64,000 nucleotides of DNA from an uncultured Pseudomonadota bacterium (GTDB lineage: Bacteria; Myxococcota_A; UBA796; SXON01). The stretch is from the NCBI GenBank assembly GCA_903885375.1, contig CAISIK010000129.1, positions 124,001 to 188,000 of the forward strand. Direction: 5' to 3'. Position numbers and translations under genes: made by a program. The notes below the pieces were generated by a model that made no database searches, had not been told where the DNA came from, and saw nothing but the letters and a program-made list of their open reading frames with translations. Positions 50,091-60,066 of this stretch are shown piece by piece. How positions within the stretch are numbered: the first letter of the stretch is position 1; each line of letters opens with the position of its first letter.

Positions 50091-51682
50091 TGCTCGCTCT
50101 CGTCGCCCTCGCCCACGCGGGCTCCATCGCCGCACAGCTGACGTCGCCGGAGATCACCGAGGGGCAGACGGTCGACCTTTACGTCCAGATCACCGACGCC
50201 GCGGTGCCGCGCCCGCCGGAGGTCGGCGCGGCGGACGGACTCCGGGTGGAGTTCGATTCCCGCGGGAGAACGCGGGAGATGATCAACTTCCAGACCCACG
50301 AGATCGTCACCTTCCGCTACAAGGTCACGGCGCTGAAGGCCGGGGACTACGACATCGGACCCGTTTCCGTGGTGGCCGGAGCGGAGAAGCTGAGCGCGCC
50401 CGCCGTTCACCTGAAGGTAGGGGCGCGTGGCTCCACCGATGGGGTCGACGAGCTCCTCGCCGACCTGCCTGCCGCCGAGCTGTGGGTGGGCCAGGTTGCG
50501 GTCGTTCACCTGAAGCTCGCAACGAGCCGTCAGGTCGTGAGCGCACGGTGGGGCCCCCCGGAGAACGCGCTGCTGACCCCCGAGCCCGGCCTCGAGCCGA
50601 TCACGGCGGAGTACCGGATCGGGCAGGGCGGGAGTCCGCTCACGGTCGAGGAGCTCTGGTACCCGATGCGCGCCCAGAAGGCCGGGAAGAGCACGCTCAG
50701 CGGCGGGAGCCTGCTCGCGCAGTACGCGGTGCGGCGCAAACGGGGTCGGAGCGACTTCTTCAACGACCTCCCCGTCTTCGCCGACGTCGAGAACGACACG
50801 CTCGTCGCGAACGCGCTGCCGCTCGTCGTCAAGGCCCTGCCCAGCGAAGGCCGCCCCGAGAACTTCAGCGGGCTCGTCGGGTCCTTCACGTTCGAGGCCA
50901 CCCCCAGCACCACGCAGACCCGCGTGGGCGACACCGTCACCGTCGACGTGACCCTCCGCGGCAACGGCAGCCTCGCCGGCTACGCGCTGCCGGTGTGGAG
51001 TGGCGAGAACTTCCGCGTGTACGACGACACGCCCACCACGAGCGGCAGGCTCACCGACGGGAGGGTGGAGACGGTCGCCGCGTTCAAGCGCGCGGTCGTG
51101 CCAGCGGGAGCGGGCGAGCTCGCGCTGCCGCCGCTCGAGGCCAACTGGTTCGACCCCGCCACGGGCCGCTACGTGGTCGAACGGCTCGACCCCATTCGTC
51201 TGCAGGTGACCGGCGCCGCAACCGCCGCAGCGCTCGAGACCTTCGACCCCACGGGCACGCCCCAACGGGCCTCGGTGGCCGCCGAGGCCGAGGACATCCT
51301 GCCGGTGCGCACCCAGGTGGGCCTCTCGGCCCCCATCCCGGGCGCCTGGGCGTGGCTCACGTGCCTTCCCGGGCTCGGCTGGCTGGGCGCGCAGGCGGCA
51401 CCGCATCTCGCGCGGCGCCGGCGTGCCCCCGCCGCTGTCTCCTTCGGGCTCGCCGATCTGCCGGACGACCCGGAGCAGCGGCTCGCCGGCCTCGAACGAA
51501 TCTTCCGCGAAGAGGCGGCCCGCCGGCTCGGCGTGGCCGAGCCCGAGGTGAAGCGCGACGACGTCGTGGGCCTCGGCGAGGAGGCGGTCGTGCTCTATCG
51601 CGAGCTGGAACAGGCCCGGTACCGGGGAGCGATCGGGCTGCCCGAGGAGCGCCTTCGGGCGTGGTTGGGGAGGAAGGCCTGA
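50087..51682 (+). CDS. batD: BatD-family protein
   Basis: The protein is 531 aa from GTG 50087 or ATG 50090, overlapping the upstream stop. A signal peptide covers about residues 1-16. The periplasmic part holds repeated Ig-like beta domains ([56 protein letters not shown]), as in BatD oxygen-tolerance proteins. A membrane helix is at about 410-430 ([18 protein letters not shown]), and the cytoplasmic tail has a charged helical domain. It overlaps batE (TGATG). Confidence 0.85.
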   Translation: MMLALVALAHAGSIAAQLTSPEITEGQTVDLYVQITDAAVPRPPEVGAADGLRVEFDSRGRTREMINFQTHEIVTFRYKVTALKAGDYDIGPVSVVAGAEKLSAPAVHLKVGARGSTDGVDELLADLPAAELWVGQVAVVHLKLATSRQVVSARWGPPENALLTPEPGLEPITAEYRIGQGGSPLTVEELWYPMRAQKAGKSTLSGGSLLAQYAVRRKRGRSDFFNDLPVFADVENDTLVANALPLVVKALPSEGRPENFSGLVGSFTFEATPSTTQTRVGDTVTVDVTLRGNGSLAGYALPVWSGENFRVYDDTPTTSGRLTDGRVETVAAFKRAVVPAGAGELALPPLEANWFDPATGRYVVERLDPIRLQVTGAATAAALETFDPTGTPQRASVAAEAEDILPVRTQVGLSAPIPGAWAWLTCLPGLGWLGAQAAPHLARRRRAPAAVSFGLADLPDDPEQRLAGLERIFREEAARRLGVAEPEVKRDDVVGLGEEAVVLYRELEQARYRGAIGLPEERLRAWLGRKA

Positions 51683-52413
51683 TGCTGCTCACCTTCAGCC
51701 TGGCGCTCGCGGCCGGCGAGGCCGAGTTCGCCGCGGCCAACACGGCCCTCGCGGCGGGCGAGCTGGCCGGCGCGGAAGCCGGCTTCCGATCCGCCCTCGA
51801 GGCCGGCGCGATCGACGCCGACGTGTACTACGACCTCGGCAACGTGCTCTATCGCCAGAACGAGCTGCCCCTCGCACTCCTCGCGTGGCGCCGGGCGCTG
51901 AGCCTCGCCCCACGCGACCCCGACGCCGAGGCCAACCTCGCGTTCGGCCGACGCGGGGTGGCCGACGACGTGGCGGGCGCCGACCCCTACCCGGCCTGGG
52001 CGCCATGGCAGTCCGCGGTCACCCCCGACGAGGGCATCGCCACGGGCGGCCTCCTCGTGGGGATCGGCCTCCTCGCGATCGCCGCGCGTCGTCGCCTGCC
52101 CGGACTCCCCACCGCCCCCATCGGCATCGCGCTCGCCAGCCTCGGCGTGGTCCTCGCCGCCGGCGGGGCCGCGGAAGCCGGGCTGCCGTCGGGCGCGGTG
52201 GTGCTCACGGAGACGCTCCCGCTCCAGTCCGATCTCGGGGGCGGCGTCGTGCTGCTCACCCTGCACGCCGGGGCCGAGCTCGCGGTGCTCGAGGAGTCCT
52301 CCGACCAGCTGCTCCTCGCGCTCCCCGACGGTCGCAAGGGCTGGGCGCCGGCTTCGGCGGTGGGCCGGGTGGACCCCTTCGCCCCCATGCCCGCAGCCGC
52401 ATCCCCGCGCTGA
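51682..52413 (+). CDS. batE: BatE-like TPR protein with SH3-like domain
   Basis: The protein is 243 aa from the ATG at 51682, overlapping the batD stop (TGATG); an open extension upstream is not supported. Residues 1-12 are a signal-like segment. TPR helices cover about 15-85 ([20 protein letters not shown]). Two membrane segments are at about 115-165, and the last 60 residues form an SH3b-like domain ([29 protein letters not shown]). It is the last gene of the Bat unit. The next genes run on the other strand. Confidence 0.78.
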   Translation: MLLTFSLALAAGEAEFAAANTALAAGELAGAEAGFRSALEAGAIDADVYYDLGNVLYRQNELPLALLAWRRALSLAPRDPDAEANLAFGRRGVADDVAGADPYPAWAPWQSAVTPDEGIATGGLLVGIGLLAIAARRRLPGLPTAPIGIALASLGVVLAAGGAAEAGLPSGAVVLTETLPLQSDLGGGVVLLTLHAGAELAVLEESSDQLLLALPDGRKGWAPASAVGRVDPFAPMPAAASPR

Positions 52414-52479
52414 TCGCGCGCCGGGTCACCCTCCCGCGGGGACCTCGTGCGGTCAGGTGCCGCCGGGTGCCCGGCCGGC

Positions 52480-52923
52480 TCAGAAACGAGCCAGAACGGC
52501 CACCGCAGTGCCCGCCGTGGCACACACCCCCGCGCCGACCGCCGCGAGCGTGAAGGCCAGGGCGGCGGTCCGCCGGAGGGACGTCCGGCCGTCCACCGGT
52601 CGACCGACCAGCCAGGCCGCGACGCCGCCCGTCCACGCGAGCGAAAGCACGAGGACGGCGAGCCCTTCCTTGCGTTCGAACCACCACCCCGCCGCCGGGG
52701 AGAGCGCGAACAGGCCAGGGCGCACCTCCGTGCGGTAGGTCGGGTACAGCGCCGCTCCGCCCGCGACCACGAGGGTGGTGAGGCCCACCGCCGCCAGCAC
52801 CGCCCACCGGGGCACGGCGCCCGGCCGCCGCAGGAGCAGCGCGGGGTGGACCAGCGCGGCCACCGCCAACCAGCCGAGGTGCCCATGCACGGCCTGCCCC
52901 ACCCGGAGCCAGGTCTCCTCCAT
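52480..52923 (-). CDS. membrane protein, unknown
   Basis: The protein is 147 aa from the ATG at 52923, which overlaps the stop of the upstream gene (ATGA); the open frame upstream is not supported. Three or four membrane segments are visible (GWLAVAALVHPALLL, WAVLAAVGLTTLVVAGGAAL, ALAFTLAAVGAGVCATAGTA). A cytosolic loop has RKEGLAVLVLSL after the second. No family was recognised. It forms a small pair with the upstream membrane gene. Confidence 0.62.
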   Translation of the reverse strand: MEETWLRVGQAVHGHLGWLAVAALVHPALLLRRPGAVPRWAVLAAVGLTTLVVAGGAALYPTYRTEVRPGLFALSPAAGWWFERKEGLAVLVLSLAWTGGVAAWLVGRPVDGRTSLRRTAALAFTLAAVGAGVCATAGTAVAVLARF

Positions 52924-53228
52924 CACGGGGCCACCACGACCTGCAGGACGACCGCGACCGAAACGAACACCAGCAGCCGCGGCGCGAAGGCCACCACGCT
53001 TCCAGGCGACGACGACGCCCAGCGCCACGCCGGCCCCGCGAACATCAGCGCCACGGCCGCCGCAACGCCCACCCGCGAGAACAGCGGCACCGGCCAGAAC
53101 GGCGGCACCAACGACGGATCGGCCCCCGACCCGCTCGCCACCTCCCACACCCGAGCGAAGGAGGCCACGAGCGGCACCACCGGCAAGACCACGAGGGCGA
53201 CGAGCGCGAGCCTCTCGCGCCCGTCCAC
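52923..53228 (-). CDS. small membrane protein, unknown
   Basis: The protein is 101 aa with about three membrane segments (LALVALVVLPVVPLVASFA, VGVAAAVALMFAG, APRLLVFVSVAVVLQVVVAP). No cysteine, no recognised motif. It lies three bases after the 345-aa gene and overlaps the next membrane gene, so the three are probably one unit. The small size and pairing suggest a two-subunit inner-membrane module. Confidence 0.55.
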   Translation of the reverse strand: MDGRERLALVALVVLPVVPLVASFARVWEVASGSGADPSLVPPFWPVPLFSRVGVAAAVALMFAGPAWRWASSSPGSVVAFAPRLLVFVSVAVVLQVVVAP

Positions 53229-53231
53229 CGA

Positions 53232-54269
53232 TCAGCTCCCGCCCTGGCGGCCGATCTGCTGCATCATCGCGTCGAGGTCCTTCCGCTGCTCCTCCTGCCG
53301 GTGCTGGATTTCCTGGAAGGTGGCGACGAGGAGCGCGCTGCGCAGCTCGGAGAAGGCCGAGGCGGGCTCACCCGCCCGCAAGCGGGCAGCCACGGACTTC
53401 GCGGCGGTGGCCGTTGCGCCCTTGCCCACCACGCCGAAGATCAACGCCGCGTGTTCGGCGGCGGCCGCGAAACGTTCGCGGGTGGTGTCGTCGAGCAGGT
53501 CTGCCAGGGAGGCCTCGAGCCAGCCCTCCTCGGCCACCTCGGCATCGCCCTGCGGCATGTTCGCGAGCGTCTGCTCGACCACCTTGCCGGGGACGAGCCA
53601 CGCGGGGAGCACCCAACCCTCGGCGGCCCCACCGTCATCCGGCAGCGCGTGACGAAGCGGGTCGACGAGGCGCGCGCTGGCCAGCGTGGCCGGCGAGACC
53701 TTGCTGAGGAAGTGCTCCCATCCGTGGATGGACTTGCCCGCGACGGCCGCATCGGCGAGGCGCAGACCCGCGACGAAGGGCACCTCGCGGAGCGAGGGGT
53801 CGGCCTCCATGTCCTTCCAGAAGCGACGGAGCTCGTTTCGCGCGGCGTGACCGTGCTGGTCCTGCACCTTGTCGCCGCCCACGATCACCTCCATGATGCA
53901 GCTGCCATCGAAGTCGGTGGCGGTCAGGACGAGGTGGCAGTTCCCCATCGCGCTCGGGGCGCCCACCCACGCACGCGGGGGAACGTCGAGCTGTTCGCGG
54001 CTGAGCGAGAAGCTGCGGGTGGGGGCTGCATCGGCCACCTTCACGCCGCGCGACTTGAGGCGGTGAAGCGCCGCGGCGGCCGACTTCCGGAGGGCCTTCG
54101 GGCCATCGACGGACTGCAGGGCGGGCACGTTCCCCAGCTCCGCGGCGGCGGCGATGGCGAGCTCGGGATCGGCGAGCCCGGCGAGGTTGCCGGTGCCGTG
54201 GTGGCTCCACGCCACGGTGGCGGGATCGCCAGATTGATCGAGGATGGCGGACAGGCGGGGATCAGGCAT
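53232..54269 (-). CDS. unknown 345-aa soluble protein
   Basis: The protein is 345 aa with no signal peptide or membrane segment. It is Ala/Leu-rich and mixed alpha/beta, with a run of strand-turn segments around MGNCHLVLTATDFDGSCIME and a helical C-terminal third ending QEEQRKDLDAMMQQIGRQGG. Its start overlaps maeB by eight bases. No known family was recognised, and no catalytic motif is apparent. Coupled translation with malic enzyme suggests a metabolic link only loosely. Confidence 0.6.
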   Translation of the reverse strand: MPDPRLSAILDQSGDPATVAWSHHGTGNLAGLADPELAIAAAAELGNVPALQSVDGPKALRKSAAAALHRLKSRGVKVADAAPTRSFSLSREQLDVPPRAWVGAPSAMGNCHLVLTATDFDGSCIMEVIVGGDKVQDQHGHAARNELRRFWKDMEADPSLREVPFVAGLRLADAAVAGKSIHGWEHFLSKVSPATLASARLVDPLRHALPDDGGAAEGWVLPAWLVPGKVVEQTLANMPQGDAEVAEEGWLEASLADLLDDTTRERFAAAAEHAALIFGVVGKGATATAAKSVAARLRAGEPASAFSELRSALLVATFQEIQHRQEEQRKDLDAMMQQIGRQGGS

Positions 54270-56538
54270 GAGAGACTCCGCGGTCCTCGAGCTCGAGGAC
54301 CTGGTGGACCGTCAGGGCGGCCATGTTGACGATGTCGCGCACCGCCGCACCGAGGGCGAGCACGTTGACAGGCCTGCGAAGGCCCATGATGACCGGGCCG
54401 ACGGCGGTGGCGCCGCCGAGCTCCCGGAGCAGCTTGTAGGCGATGTTTCCCGATGCGAGGCCCGGGAAGATGAGCACGTTGGCATCGCCCTGGATCGCCG
54501 AGAACGGGAAGTCCTGGGCGGCGAGCTCGGCGTTGACCGCCGTGTCCGCCTGCATCTCCCCGTCGATGACCAGATCGGGCCACTGTTGGTGGACGATCCG
54601 GATCGCCTCCGGAATCTTGGTGACCTCGGGGTTGTCGCGGTGTTCGCCGAAATCCGAGTAGGAGAGCATCGCAACCCGCGGCGTGTACCCGAGGGATTCG
54701 GCAAGGCGGGCGGTGTTGATCGCGATCTGGGCCAGCTGCGAGGGCGTGGGCAGGATGTTCACCGTGCAGTCGCCGAAGAAGTACACCCGGTTCTTGAACA
54801 GCATGACGTACACGCCGCTCACGCAGATGACGGACGGGTCCGTGCCGATGATCTGGAGCGCAGGGCGCATCGTGGAGGCGTAGGGGGTGCTCAGTCCGCC
54901 GACCATGCCGTCGGCATCCCCGCACTTCACCATCATGGCGCCGTAGCCAACGGGCTCCTCGAGCATCTGCCGGGCGGCCTTCTGGGTCATCCCCTTCCGC
55001 TTGCGCTCCTGCCAGAGCCGCTCCGCATACCCGGCCACGCGCGGATCGTTCCGCGCGTCGACGATCTCGATCCCGTCCAACGAGACCTTCTGCTCCTCGG
55101 CACGCTTGAGCACCTTCCACTCCTCGCCCACGAGGATGGGGAGGCAGATCTTCTGCTCGACGAGGATCTGCGCGGCGCGGAGCACCCGGGGGTGGGCGCC
55201 GTCGAAGAGGACCACGCGCCGCTGCTGCTTCTGGGCCCGGGAGATGACCGGGCGGAGCACTTCCTTGCTGCGCTCGATGCGGCGTTCCAGCGTGGAGCGG
55301 TACGCCTCCATGTCCGCGATCGGCTCGCGGGCCACGCCCGAGCGCGCCGCGGCCGCTGCCACCGCAGGGGCCACCCAGGTGAGCACCCGGGGGTCGAAGG
55401 GCTTGGGGATGATGTAGTCGGCACCGAAGTGCAGGTTGTCGAGCTGGTAGGCGGAAAGAACCTCGTCCGGAACCTTCTCGCGCGCCAACTGCGCCAGAGC
55501 CTGGACCGCCGCGATCTTCATCTCTTCGTTGATGGCCCGCGCGCGGCAGTCGAGCGCGCCCCGGAACACGAACGGAAAGCCGAGGACGTTGTTGACCTGG
55601 TTCGGCGTGTCGCTCCGGCCGGTAGCCACGATGGCGTCGGGACGAACGAGCTTGGCCTCTTCGTACCCGATCTCGGGCTCGGGGTTCGCCATGGCGAAGA
55701 CGATCGGCGTGTCCGCCATCAGCGCCAGCATCTCCGGCTTCAGCGCGCCCCCCACCGAGAGCCCGATGAACACGTGCGCCCCCGCGATGATGTCGCGCAT
55801 GGGTCGAGCCTCGGTGCCCTGCGCGAAGGCCATCTTCTCGGGGAAGACGTCGACCGTGCGGCCGTGAAACAGGAGGCCCTCGGCATCGAACATGTAGATG
55901 TTCTCGCGGAGCACGCCGATCGACACGAGCATCATCGCCGTGGCCACCGCAGCGGCACCCGCGCCGGAGAAGACGACCTTCAGGTCGGAGGTCCGGCGAC
56001 CGGTGATGTGACAGGCGTTGATGATGCCCGCACCCGCGATGATGGCCGTGCCATGCTGATCGTCGTGAAACACCGGGATGTCGCAGAGGCCCTGCAGCGC
56101 CCGCTCAATCTCGAAGCAGTCGGGCGACTTGATGTCCTCGAGGTTGATGCCCCCAAAGGTGGGAGCCATGGCGCGGACGGCCGCGATGACTTCGGCGGGC
56201 GTCTTCGCGTCGAGCTCGATGTCCACCGAGTCGATGTCGGCGAACTTCTTGAAGAGGTTGGACTTGCCCTCCATGACCGGCTTCCCGGCGAGGGGGCCGA
56301 TGTTGCCCAGGCCCAGCACCGCGGTGCCGTTCGTGACGACGGCCACGAGGTTGCCCTTCGCCGTGTACTTGTAGACATCGTCGGGCCGGGCCTTGATCGC
56401 GAGGCACGGCTCGGCGACGCCCGGGGTGTAGGCGAGCGAAAGATCGCGCTGGGTGTACAGCGGCTTGGTGGGAATGATCTCGATCTTTCCCGGTCGCCCT
56501 TCGCTGTGGTAGTCCAGCGCGTCCCGCTTGAAGCTCAT
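54262..56538 (-). CDS. maeB: malic enzyme with phosphotransacetylase domain
   Basis: The protein is 758 aa, the normal MaeB length. The malic part (about 1-410) shows [33 protein letters not shown], the acid/metal segment [15 protein letters not shown] and the NAD(P)-binding [13 protein letters not shown]. Residues about 430-758 match a phosphotransacetylase-like domain ([26 protein letters not shown]), usually regulatory. It decarboxylates malate to pyruvate, forming NADPH or NADH. Confidence 0.93.
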   Translation of the reverse strand: MSFKRDALDYHSEGRPGKIEIIPTKPLYTQRDLSLAYTPGVAEPCLAIKARPDDVYKYTAKGNLVAVVTNGTAVLGLGNIGPLAGKPVMEGKSNLFKKFADIDSVDIELDAKTPAEVIAAVRAMAPTFGGINLEDIKSPDCFEIERALQGLCDIPVFHDDQHGTAIIAGAGIINACHITGRRTSDLKVVFSGAGAAAVATAMMLVSIGVLRENIYMFDAEGLLFHGRTVDVFPEKMAFAQGTEARPMRDIIAGAHVFIGLSVGGALKPEMLALMADTPIVFAMANPEPEIGYEEAKLVRPDAIVATGRSDTPNQVNNVLGFPFVFRGALDCRARAINEEMKIAAVQALAQLAREKVPDEVLSAYQLDNLHFGADYIIPKPFDPRVLTWVAPAVAAAAARSGVAREPIADMEAYRSTLERRIERSKEVLRPVISRAQKQQRRVVLFDGAHPRVLRAAQILVEQKICLPILVGEEWKVLKRAEEQKVSLDGIEIVDARNDPRVAGYAERLWQERKRKGMTQKAARQMLEEPVGYGAMMVKCGDADGMVGGLSTPYASTMRPALQIIGTDPSVICVSGVYVMLFKNRVYFFGDCTVNILPTPSQLAQIAINTARLAESLGYTPRVAMLSYSDFGEHRDNPEVTKIPEAIRIVHQQWPDLVIDGEMQADTAVNAELAAQDFPFSAIQGDANVLIFPGLASGNIAYKLLRELGGATAVGPVIMGLRRPVNVLALGAAVRDIVNMAALTVHQVLELEDRGVSHA

Positions 56539-56571
56539 CGCCCCTCCGTGGCGACGCCGACGTATCCCGCG

Positions 56572-56895
56572 TCAGGACACCGGGCGCGCCCACGCCCGCC
56601 GCACGGACAGTTCGTGCCCGTGGATCAGCTCCGCGCGTGCGCTCCCGCACACCGGGCAGGGCGCTTCATCGGCCGGGTATTGCGCGCCGCAATCGAGGCA
56701 GTGGAGCAGGCCCTCCACCACGGCGATCTTCACCTCCACCCCGGGCACCCGGACTTCGAGGGCCGCGCGGAGCTGGCCGTGGTCGATGTCCACGTGCTCC
56801 CCGACCTCCACCTCGAAACCATCGAGCCGCACGCCGCTGGGCAGCTGGCTGCGCAAGGCGGCCACGAGTTCGTCGGCGATGTGCGCCACATCCAT
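56572..56895 (-). CDS. HypA-like zinc-binding protein lacking the MHE start
   Basis: The protein is 107 aa from ATG 56895. The zinc site of HypA is intact: C66, C69, C80 and C83 (LHCLDCG, PCPVCGS), followed by the family ending IHGHELSVRRA. The N-terminal beta-strand pattern (FEVEVGEHVDIDHGQLRAAL) also fits. The nickel-binding MHE start of HypA is replaced by MDVAHIAD, so nickel delivery as in hydrogenase maturation is doubtful. No hydrogenase genes are nearby. Confidence 0.7.
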   Translation of the reverse strand: MDVAHIADELVAALRSQLPSGVRLDGFEVEVGEHVDIDHGQLRAALEVRVPGVEVKIAVVEGLLHCLDCGAQYPADEAPCPVCGSARAELIHGHELSVRRAWARPVS

Positions 56896-56917
56896 CCGGT
56901 CGGTATAACGGGGTGCC

Positions 56918-57469
56918 GTGAACAGCCCCGCCGGCCAGGCCGCCATCCGCCTCCGAGAAGCCCTGCTGGTCGGCGATCTGGACACGGCCCTCGCGCAGCT
57001 CGTGGAGGTCGATGGGCCGCACCGCGTCGAAGTCCTGCTGGGCGGGGCATTGCGGCACGGCGCGGCGGGCTTCGCGGCCGTAGGCGCCTGGCGCCTCGCC
57101 GCGACGCACTCCTACGAGCACCCGGCTTGGCGCACTCTCTGTGCCCGGCTAGCCTCCCCGTCGTCGAGTGGCCACGACGAGCGGGCCGCGGCCTGGGTCG
57201 CCTCCGGGCTCGCTCCCGAGGGGGTTCCCCGCGGCGGCCAGACAGTGCCTCCCGCGACCGCGCGGCGCTTCGCCGGCCCCGATGCCGAGGCGGCGCTCCT
57301 CGATGCCCTGCGGGGCGGGTCCGGCGTCTCCGACGTGCTCACCGTCTGGCCCGCCCACCCGCTCCTCGAACCGGTTCGCGCCTACTACGGCGCCGCCATC
57401 GGGGCGCTCGGTCCCCGACCGCTCCTGTACCTCGCCATCGTTCCCGCGAGCGCCGCCTACGCGGCCTGA
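56918..57469 (+). CDS. hypothetical protein
   Basis: The protein is 183 aa with a GTG start 22 bases from the start of the divergent HypA-like gene. It is Ala/Leu-rich, with no signal peptide and one weakly hydrophobic stretch near the end (LGPRPLLYLAIVPASAAYAA). No motif was recognised. It ends six bases before the TolR-like gene on the other strand. Codon composition fits the neighbours, which is the main support for it being real. Confidence 0.5.
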   Translation: MNSPAGQAAIRLREALLVGDLDTALAQLVEVDGPHRVEVLLGGALRHGAAGFAAVGAWRLAATHSYEHPAWRTLCARLASPSSSGHDERAAAWVASGLAPEGVPRGGQTVPPATARRFAGPDAEAALLDALRGGSGVSDVLTVWPAHPLLEPVRAYYGAAIGALGPRPLLYLAIVPASAAYAA

Positions 57470-57475
57470 TCGCCC

Positions 57476-57952
57476 TCAGGGGCCGGAGAGCGCCCGGCTC
57501 GCCAGCGCCACATCCTCGAAGCCCGCCGCCTGCGCGGCGCGGATGACCTGCCACACCAGCTTGTACTGGGCCTCCTGATCGCCGCGGACGACCACACGCG
57601 TAGCCGTGGCCCCCCGTTCAACCGCCCGCAACCGCTCGGTCAGGGCGGCGATGGGGAAGGTCTCGCCCTCGAGGAAGATCGTACCGTCGGGAGACACCGA
57701 GATCACGATGTCCTTGGGGATGAGCGGGCTGTCGCCCGTGCCCTGCGGCGTGAGGACCGACAGGGCGCGCTCGGAGAGCAGGTTCTTGGCCTCCGTGGCC
57801 TGCCGCTCCGCCTCCACCAGCGAGCTCGACACCACCATGAAGATGATCAGCAACACCAGGAAGACGTCGGTCAACGGGGTGATGTTGATCTCGGAGAACA
57901 TCGCGGCATCGTCGCCGTCGTCGTCAGCCGTCGGTTGCGGGCCGCTCTGCAT
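57476..57952 (-). CDS. ExbD/TolR-family protein
   Basis: The protein is 158 aa. One membrane helix at about 28-46 contains the proton-path Asp (PLTDVFLVLLIIFMVVSSSL), preceded by the usual INITPLTD. The C-terminal periplasmic domain follows (GTIFLEGETFPIAALTERLR, VVVRGDQEAQYK). GGAGG lies five bases before the ATG, and the start overlaps the TolQ-like gene by 29 bases. With the upstream partner it forms a proton-driven motor complex. Tol, Exb or gliding-type roles cannot be separated here. Confidence 0.9.
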   Translation of the reverse strand: MQSGPQPTADDDGDDAAMFSEINITPLTDVFLVLLIIFMVVSSSLVEAERQATEAKNLLSERALSVLTPQGTGDSPLIPKDIVISVSPDGTIFLEGETFPIAALTERLRAVERGATATRVVVRGDQEAQYKLVWQVIRAAQAAGFEDVALASRALSGP

Positions 57953-58571
57953 GCGTCCTCCCCGTGCGGATCAGCTCGCCCAGCTCGTCGATGGCGAGGT
58001 TGATTTCTCGCCCGACACCGGCGACCTGCTGGCCGAGGGCGTTGAAGAACAGCACCGCCTCCAGCGCCACGAAGAGACCGCCCGCGGTGGCGATGAGCGC
58101 TTCCGAGATGCCCGAGGACACCACGGCAAAGCCACCCTGCCCGCTCTCCCCGATCGCCTCGAAGCTGCCCATGACGCCCACGACGGTGCCCAACAGGCCA
58201 GCGAAGGGCATGAGCGCCCCCACCGAACCCAGGATCCACAGCGGCCCCCGGAGCTGCGCCACCGCGCGGCGGCTCTCCCGAGCCATGGCCGTGGCGAACT
58301 CCCCTCGCGCACGCCCGAGCGCACGGTCGAGCCCCGCCGTGAAAACCTCGCGGATGGGCGAGGAGAGCGCATCAGCATGGCGCCGGCTCTCTTCGAGGTC
58401 ACCCCGGCGGGCCGCCTCCAGGACCTTCTCTTCCACCCGGACCAGCGCCGCACGCGCCCGCCAGAGGGTGAGCCACCGTTCGAGTGCCAACGCCAGCGCG
58501 ACCACGCTGACCGCCAGCATGAACGCCAACGTGGGACCTGCCACTTGCCAGTATTCCTGCAGCTTCTCCAC
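57924..58571 (-). CDS. MotA/TolQ/ExbB-family proton channel
   Basis: The protein is 215 aa from GTG 58571, with AGGGGG upstream. Three membrane helices are visible: about 8-28 (TLAFMLAVSVVALALALER), about 106-128 (WILGSVGALMPFAGLLGTVVG) and about 150-172 (EALIATAGGLFVALEAVLFF). The core segment PFAGLLGTVVGVMGSFEAIG is the ExbB/TolQ signature. It lies behind the oxidase operon with a 69-base gap, so it may have its own promoter. Partner of the overlapping TolR-like gene. Confidence 0.9.
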   Translation of the reverse strand: MEKLQEYWQVAGPTLAFMLAVSVVALALALERWLTLWRARAALVRVEEKVLEAARRGDLEESRRHADALSSPIREVFTAGLDRALGRARGEFATAMARESRRAVAQLRGPLWILGSVGALMPFAGLLGTVVGVMGSFEAIGESGQGGFAVVSSGISEALIATAGGLFVALEAVLFFNALGQQVAGVGREINLAIDELGELIRTGRTHAERPATDG

Positions 58572-58640
58572 GCGGACCACCCCCTGTGCTGTAGCGCGCC
58601 CACTTGCGGACGGCGAAGCGCCCGACAACTGGAGACGAGG

Positions 58641-59243
58641 TCAGTTGCCTCGCGCGGCCTTGATCTGCGAGGGCTCCACCATGCCGGCGTCGTGGCCCCA
58701 GGTGTTGCGCTCGTAGGTGGCGACGGCCGCGATCTGATTGTCGGTCAGGTGACCGAAGGGGGTCATGGCGCCCGTGTACGCCACGCCGCCGATTTCCTTG
58801 CCGGAGAGGCCCTTCAGCACCGTAGCGATCTGCTCGGCAGGGTCGGCGTTGTTGACGACCGCATCGTTCAAGAGCGGCGGGTACATCTGGCCATCGCCGA
58901 CACCGTCGGCCTTGTGACAGGCCGCGCAGTTGTTCGCATAGACGCCCGCACCTTCGCGGACGAGCAGCGCCTTCTTGTCCGCGGGCGAGAGGCCGTCGAA
59001 GCCGGCGAAGGCGGCGTCATCGACCTTCGGGGCGGCGTCGAGGTACGCCTGCTCCGTGCTGAAGCCGAGCTTCGGCGAGGAGCAATACTCCCGACCGCTG
59101 ACGGGGCTCGACACCCAGGCGTTGCACGGCCCCCCGTAGTGGCCCCGGTACCGGGCCTGGACGCCGACCGGATCCTCCGGAATGGCATCACACGCGACGG
59201 TGAAAAACGCGGCGAGCGGCAGGAGCGTGCGGGGAGCGATCAT
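58641..59243 (-). CDS. cytochrome c lipoprotein
   Basis: The protein is 200 aa from the ATG at 59243, overlapping the upstream gene (ATGA). A lipobox is visible (LAAFFTVAC, C18). The haem motif CAACH is at about residue 107-111, with Met ligands available late (GAMTPFGHLTDNQI). A DPVGVQARYRGHYGG segment and a Cys-pair loop come first. It is the last gene of the oxidase operon and probably carries electrons to CoxB from the outside of the membrane. Confidence 0.85.
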   Translation of the reverse strand: MIAPRTLLPLAAFFTVACDAIPEDPVGVQARYRGHYGGPCNAWVSSPVSGREYCSSPKLGFSTEQAYLDAAPKVDDAAFAGFDGLSPADKKALLVREGAGVYANNCAACHKADGVGDGQMYPPLLNDAVVNNADPAEQIATVLKGLSGKEIGGVAYTGAMTPFGHLTDNQIAAVATYERNTWGHDAGMVEPSQIKAARGN

Positions 59244-59476
59244 CGGATTTCCACAGGAGGAAGGTCGGGAGACGGCGCAACGACCGCCGCAGCGGTGCGC
59301 GCCCGATACCAGAAGAAGCCGCCGATCGAGGCCAGCAGCCCCAGCGGAAGGAGGCTCAGGAAGATGGTGACCCAGAGCAGCGTACGGTTGCCCTCGCGCG
59401 GGTCCATGCACGTGGAGCACGCATTGGCCGCCCCGGGGAGCGCAAGCGCGGCCAGCACGACGAGGCGGCGAATCAC
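59240..59476 (-). CDS. small membrane protein with CxxC, oxidase operon
   Basis: The protein is 78 aa from GTG 59476, overlapping the upstream subunit stop (GTGA). A signal-like segment (residues 1-20, ending GAANA) is followed by CSTC (21-24) outside the membrane, then a membrane helix at about 33-55 (WVTIFLSLLPLGLLASIGG) and a short Pro-rich tail. The CxxC near the membrane surface suggests a copper or redox assembly role in oxidase biogenesis. No family was recognised. Confidence 0.6.
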   Translation of the reverse strand: MIRRLVVLAALALPGAANACSTCMDPREGNRTLLWVTIFLSLLPLGLLASIGGFFWYRARTAAAVVAPSPDLPPVEIR

Positions 59477-60060
59477 AGGTACACCGTGGTGTATATGGCC
59501 GGCCACAGGAGCACGACGAAGTACCAATAGAGGCGAATCGCCGAGAACGCGGCGCGAGTCAAACGACCGGCCGCGAGCTCCCGCTGGGTCCAGCCCAGCA
59601 CGACCACGGCGCTCACCGCATGCAGGCCGTGCGCGCCCACGATGGTGTAGAAGAACCCGCCATTGGCGCTCGACTGCAGGGTGAAGCCCCCGCTGGAGAG
59701 GCGCACGAACTCGAAGACCTGGTAGCCGACGAAGGCCACCGCGAGCGCCATCGCCACGGCCAGGGGACGCCGCGCCGCCGCCAGGTCAGCCTTCGCGGCC
59801 CGACCCGCCTGAAACACCGCAGCGCCAGACAGGAGCAGGGCGACGGTGGCACCGCCGGCGGCCGCTACGGGCAACGCGGGATCGCCAGGCGGGGGCCACC
59901 ACCCGATGGGGGCACGCGCGCCCACCAGCGCGTAGGCGCTGATGAAACCCGCGAAGAACATGACGTCGGCGAAAACGAAGATGATCATCGCGAGCAGCTC
60001 GCTCTCGATGATGGGGGGCCCCTTGACCGGCCGCGCCCGGATCGTCGTCGAATCCGCCAT
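59473..60060 (-). CDS. cytochrome c oxidase subunit III-type protein (copy 2)
   Basis: The protein is 195 aa with five membrane helices. Family segments include MIIFVFADVMFFAGFISAYALV, FVGYQVFEFVRLSSGG and FFYTIVGAHGLHAVSAVVV, and a late LYWYFVVLLWPAIYTTVYL. It lacks the first two helices of seven-helix subunit III, as in many bacterial caa3 forms. A second protein of the same type is encoded at 60593-61165. It sits six bases after subunit IV. Confidence 0.88.
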   Translation of the reverse strand: MADSTTIRARPVKGPPIIESELLAMIIFVFADVMFFAGFISAYALVGARAPIGWWPPPGDPALPVAAAGGATVALLLSGAAVFQAGRAAKADLAAARRPLAVAMALAVAFVGYQVFEFVRLSSGGFTLQSSANGGFFYTIVGAHGLHAVSAVVVLGWTQRELAAGRLTRAAFSAIRLYWYFVVLLWPAIYTTVYL

Positions 60061-60066
60061 GTATCC

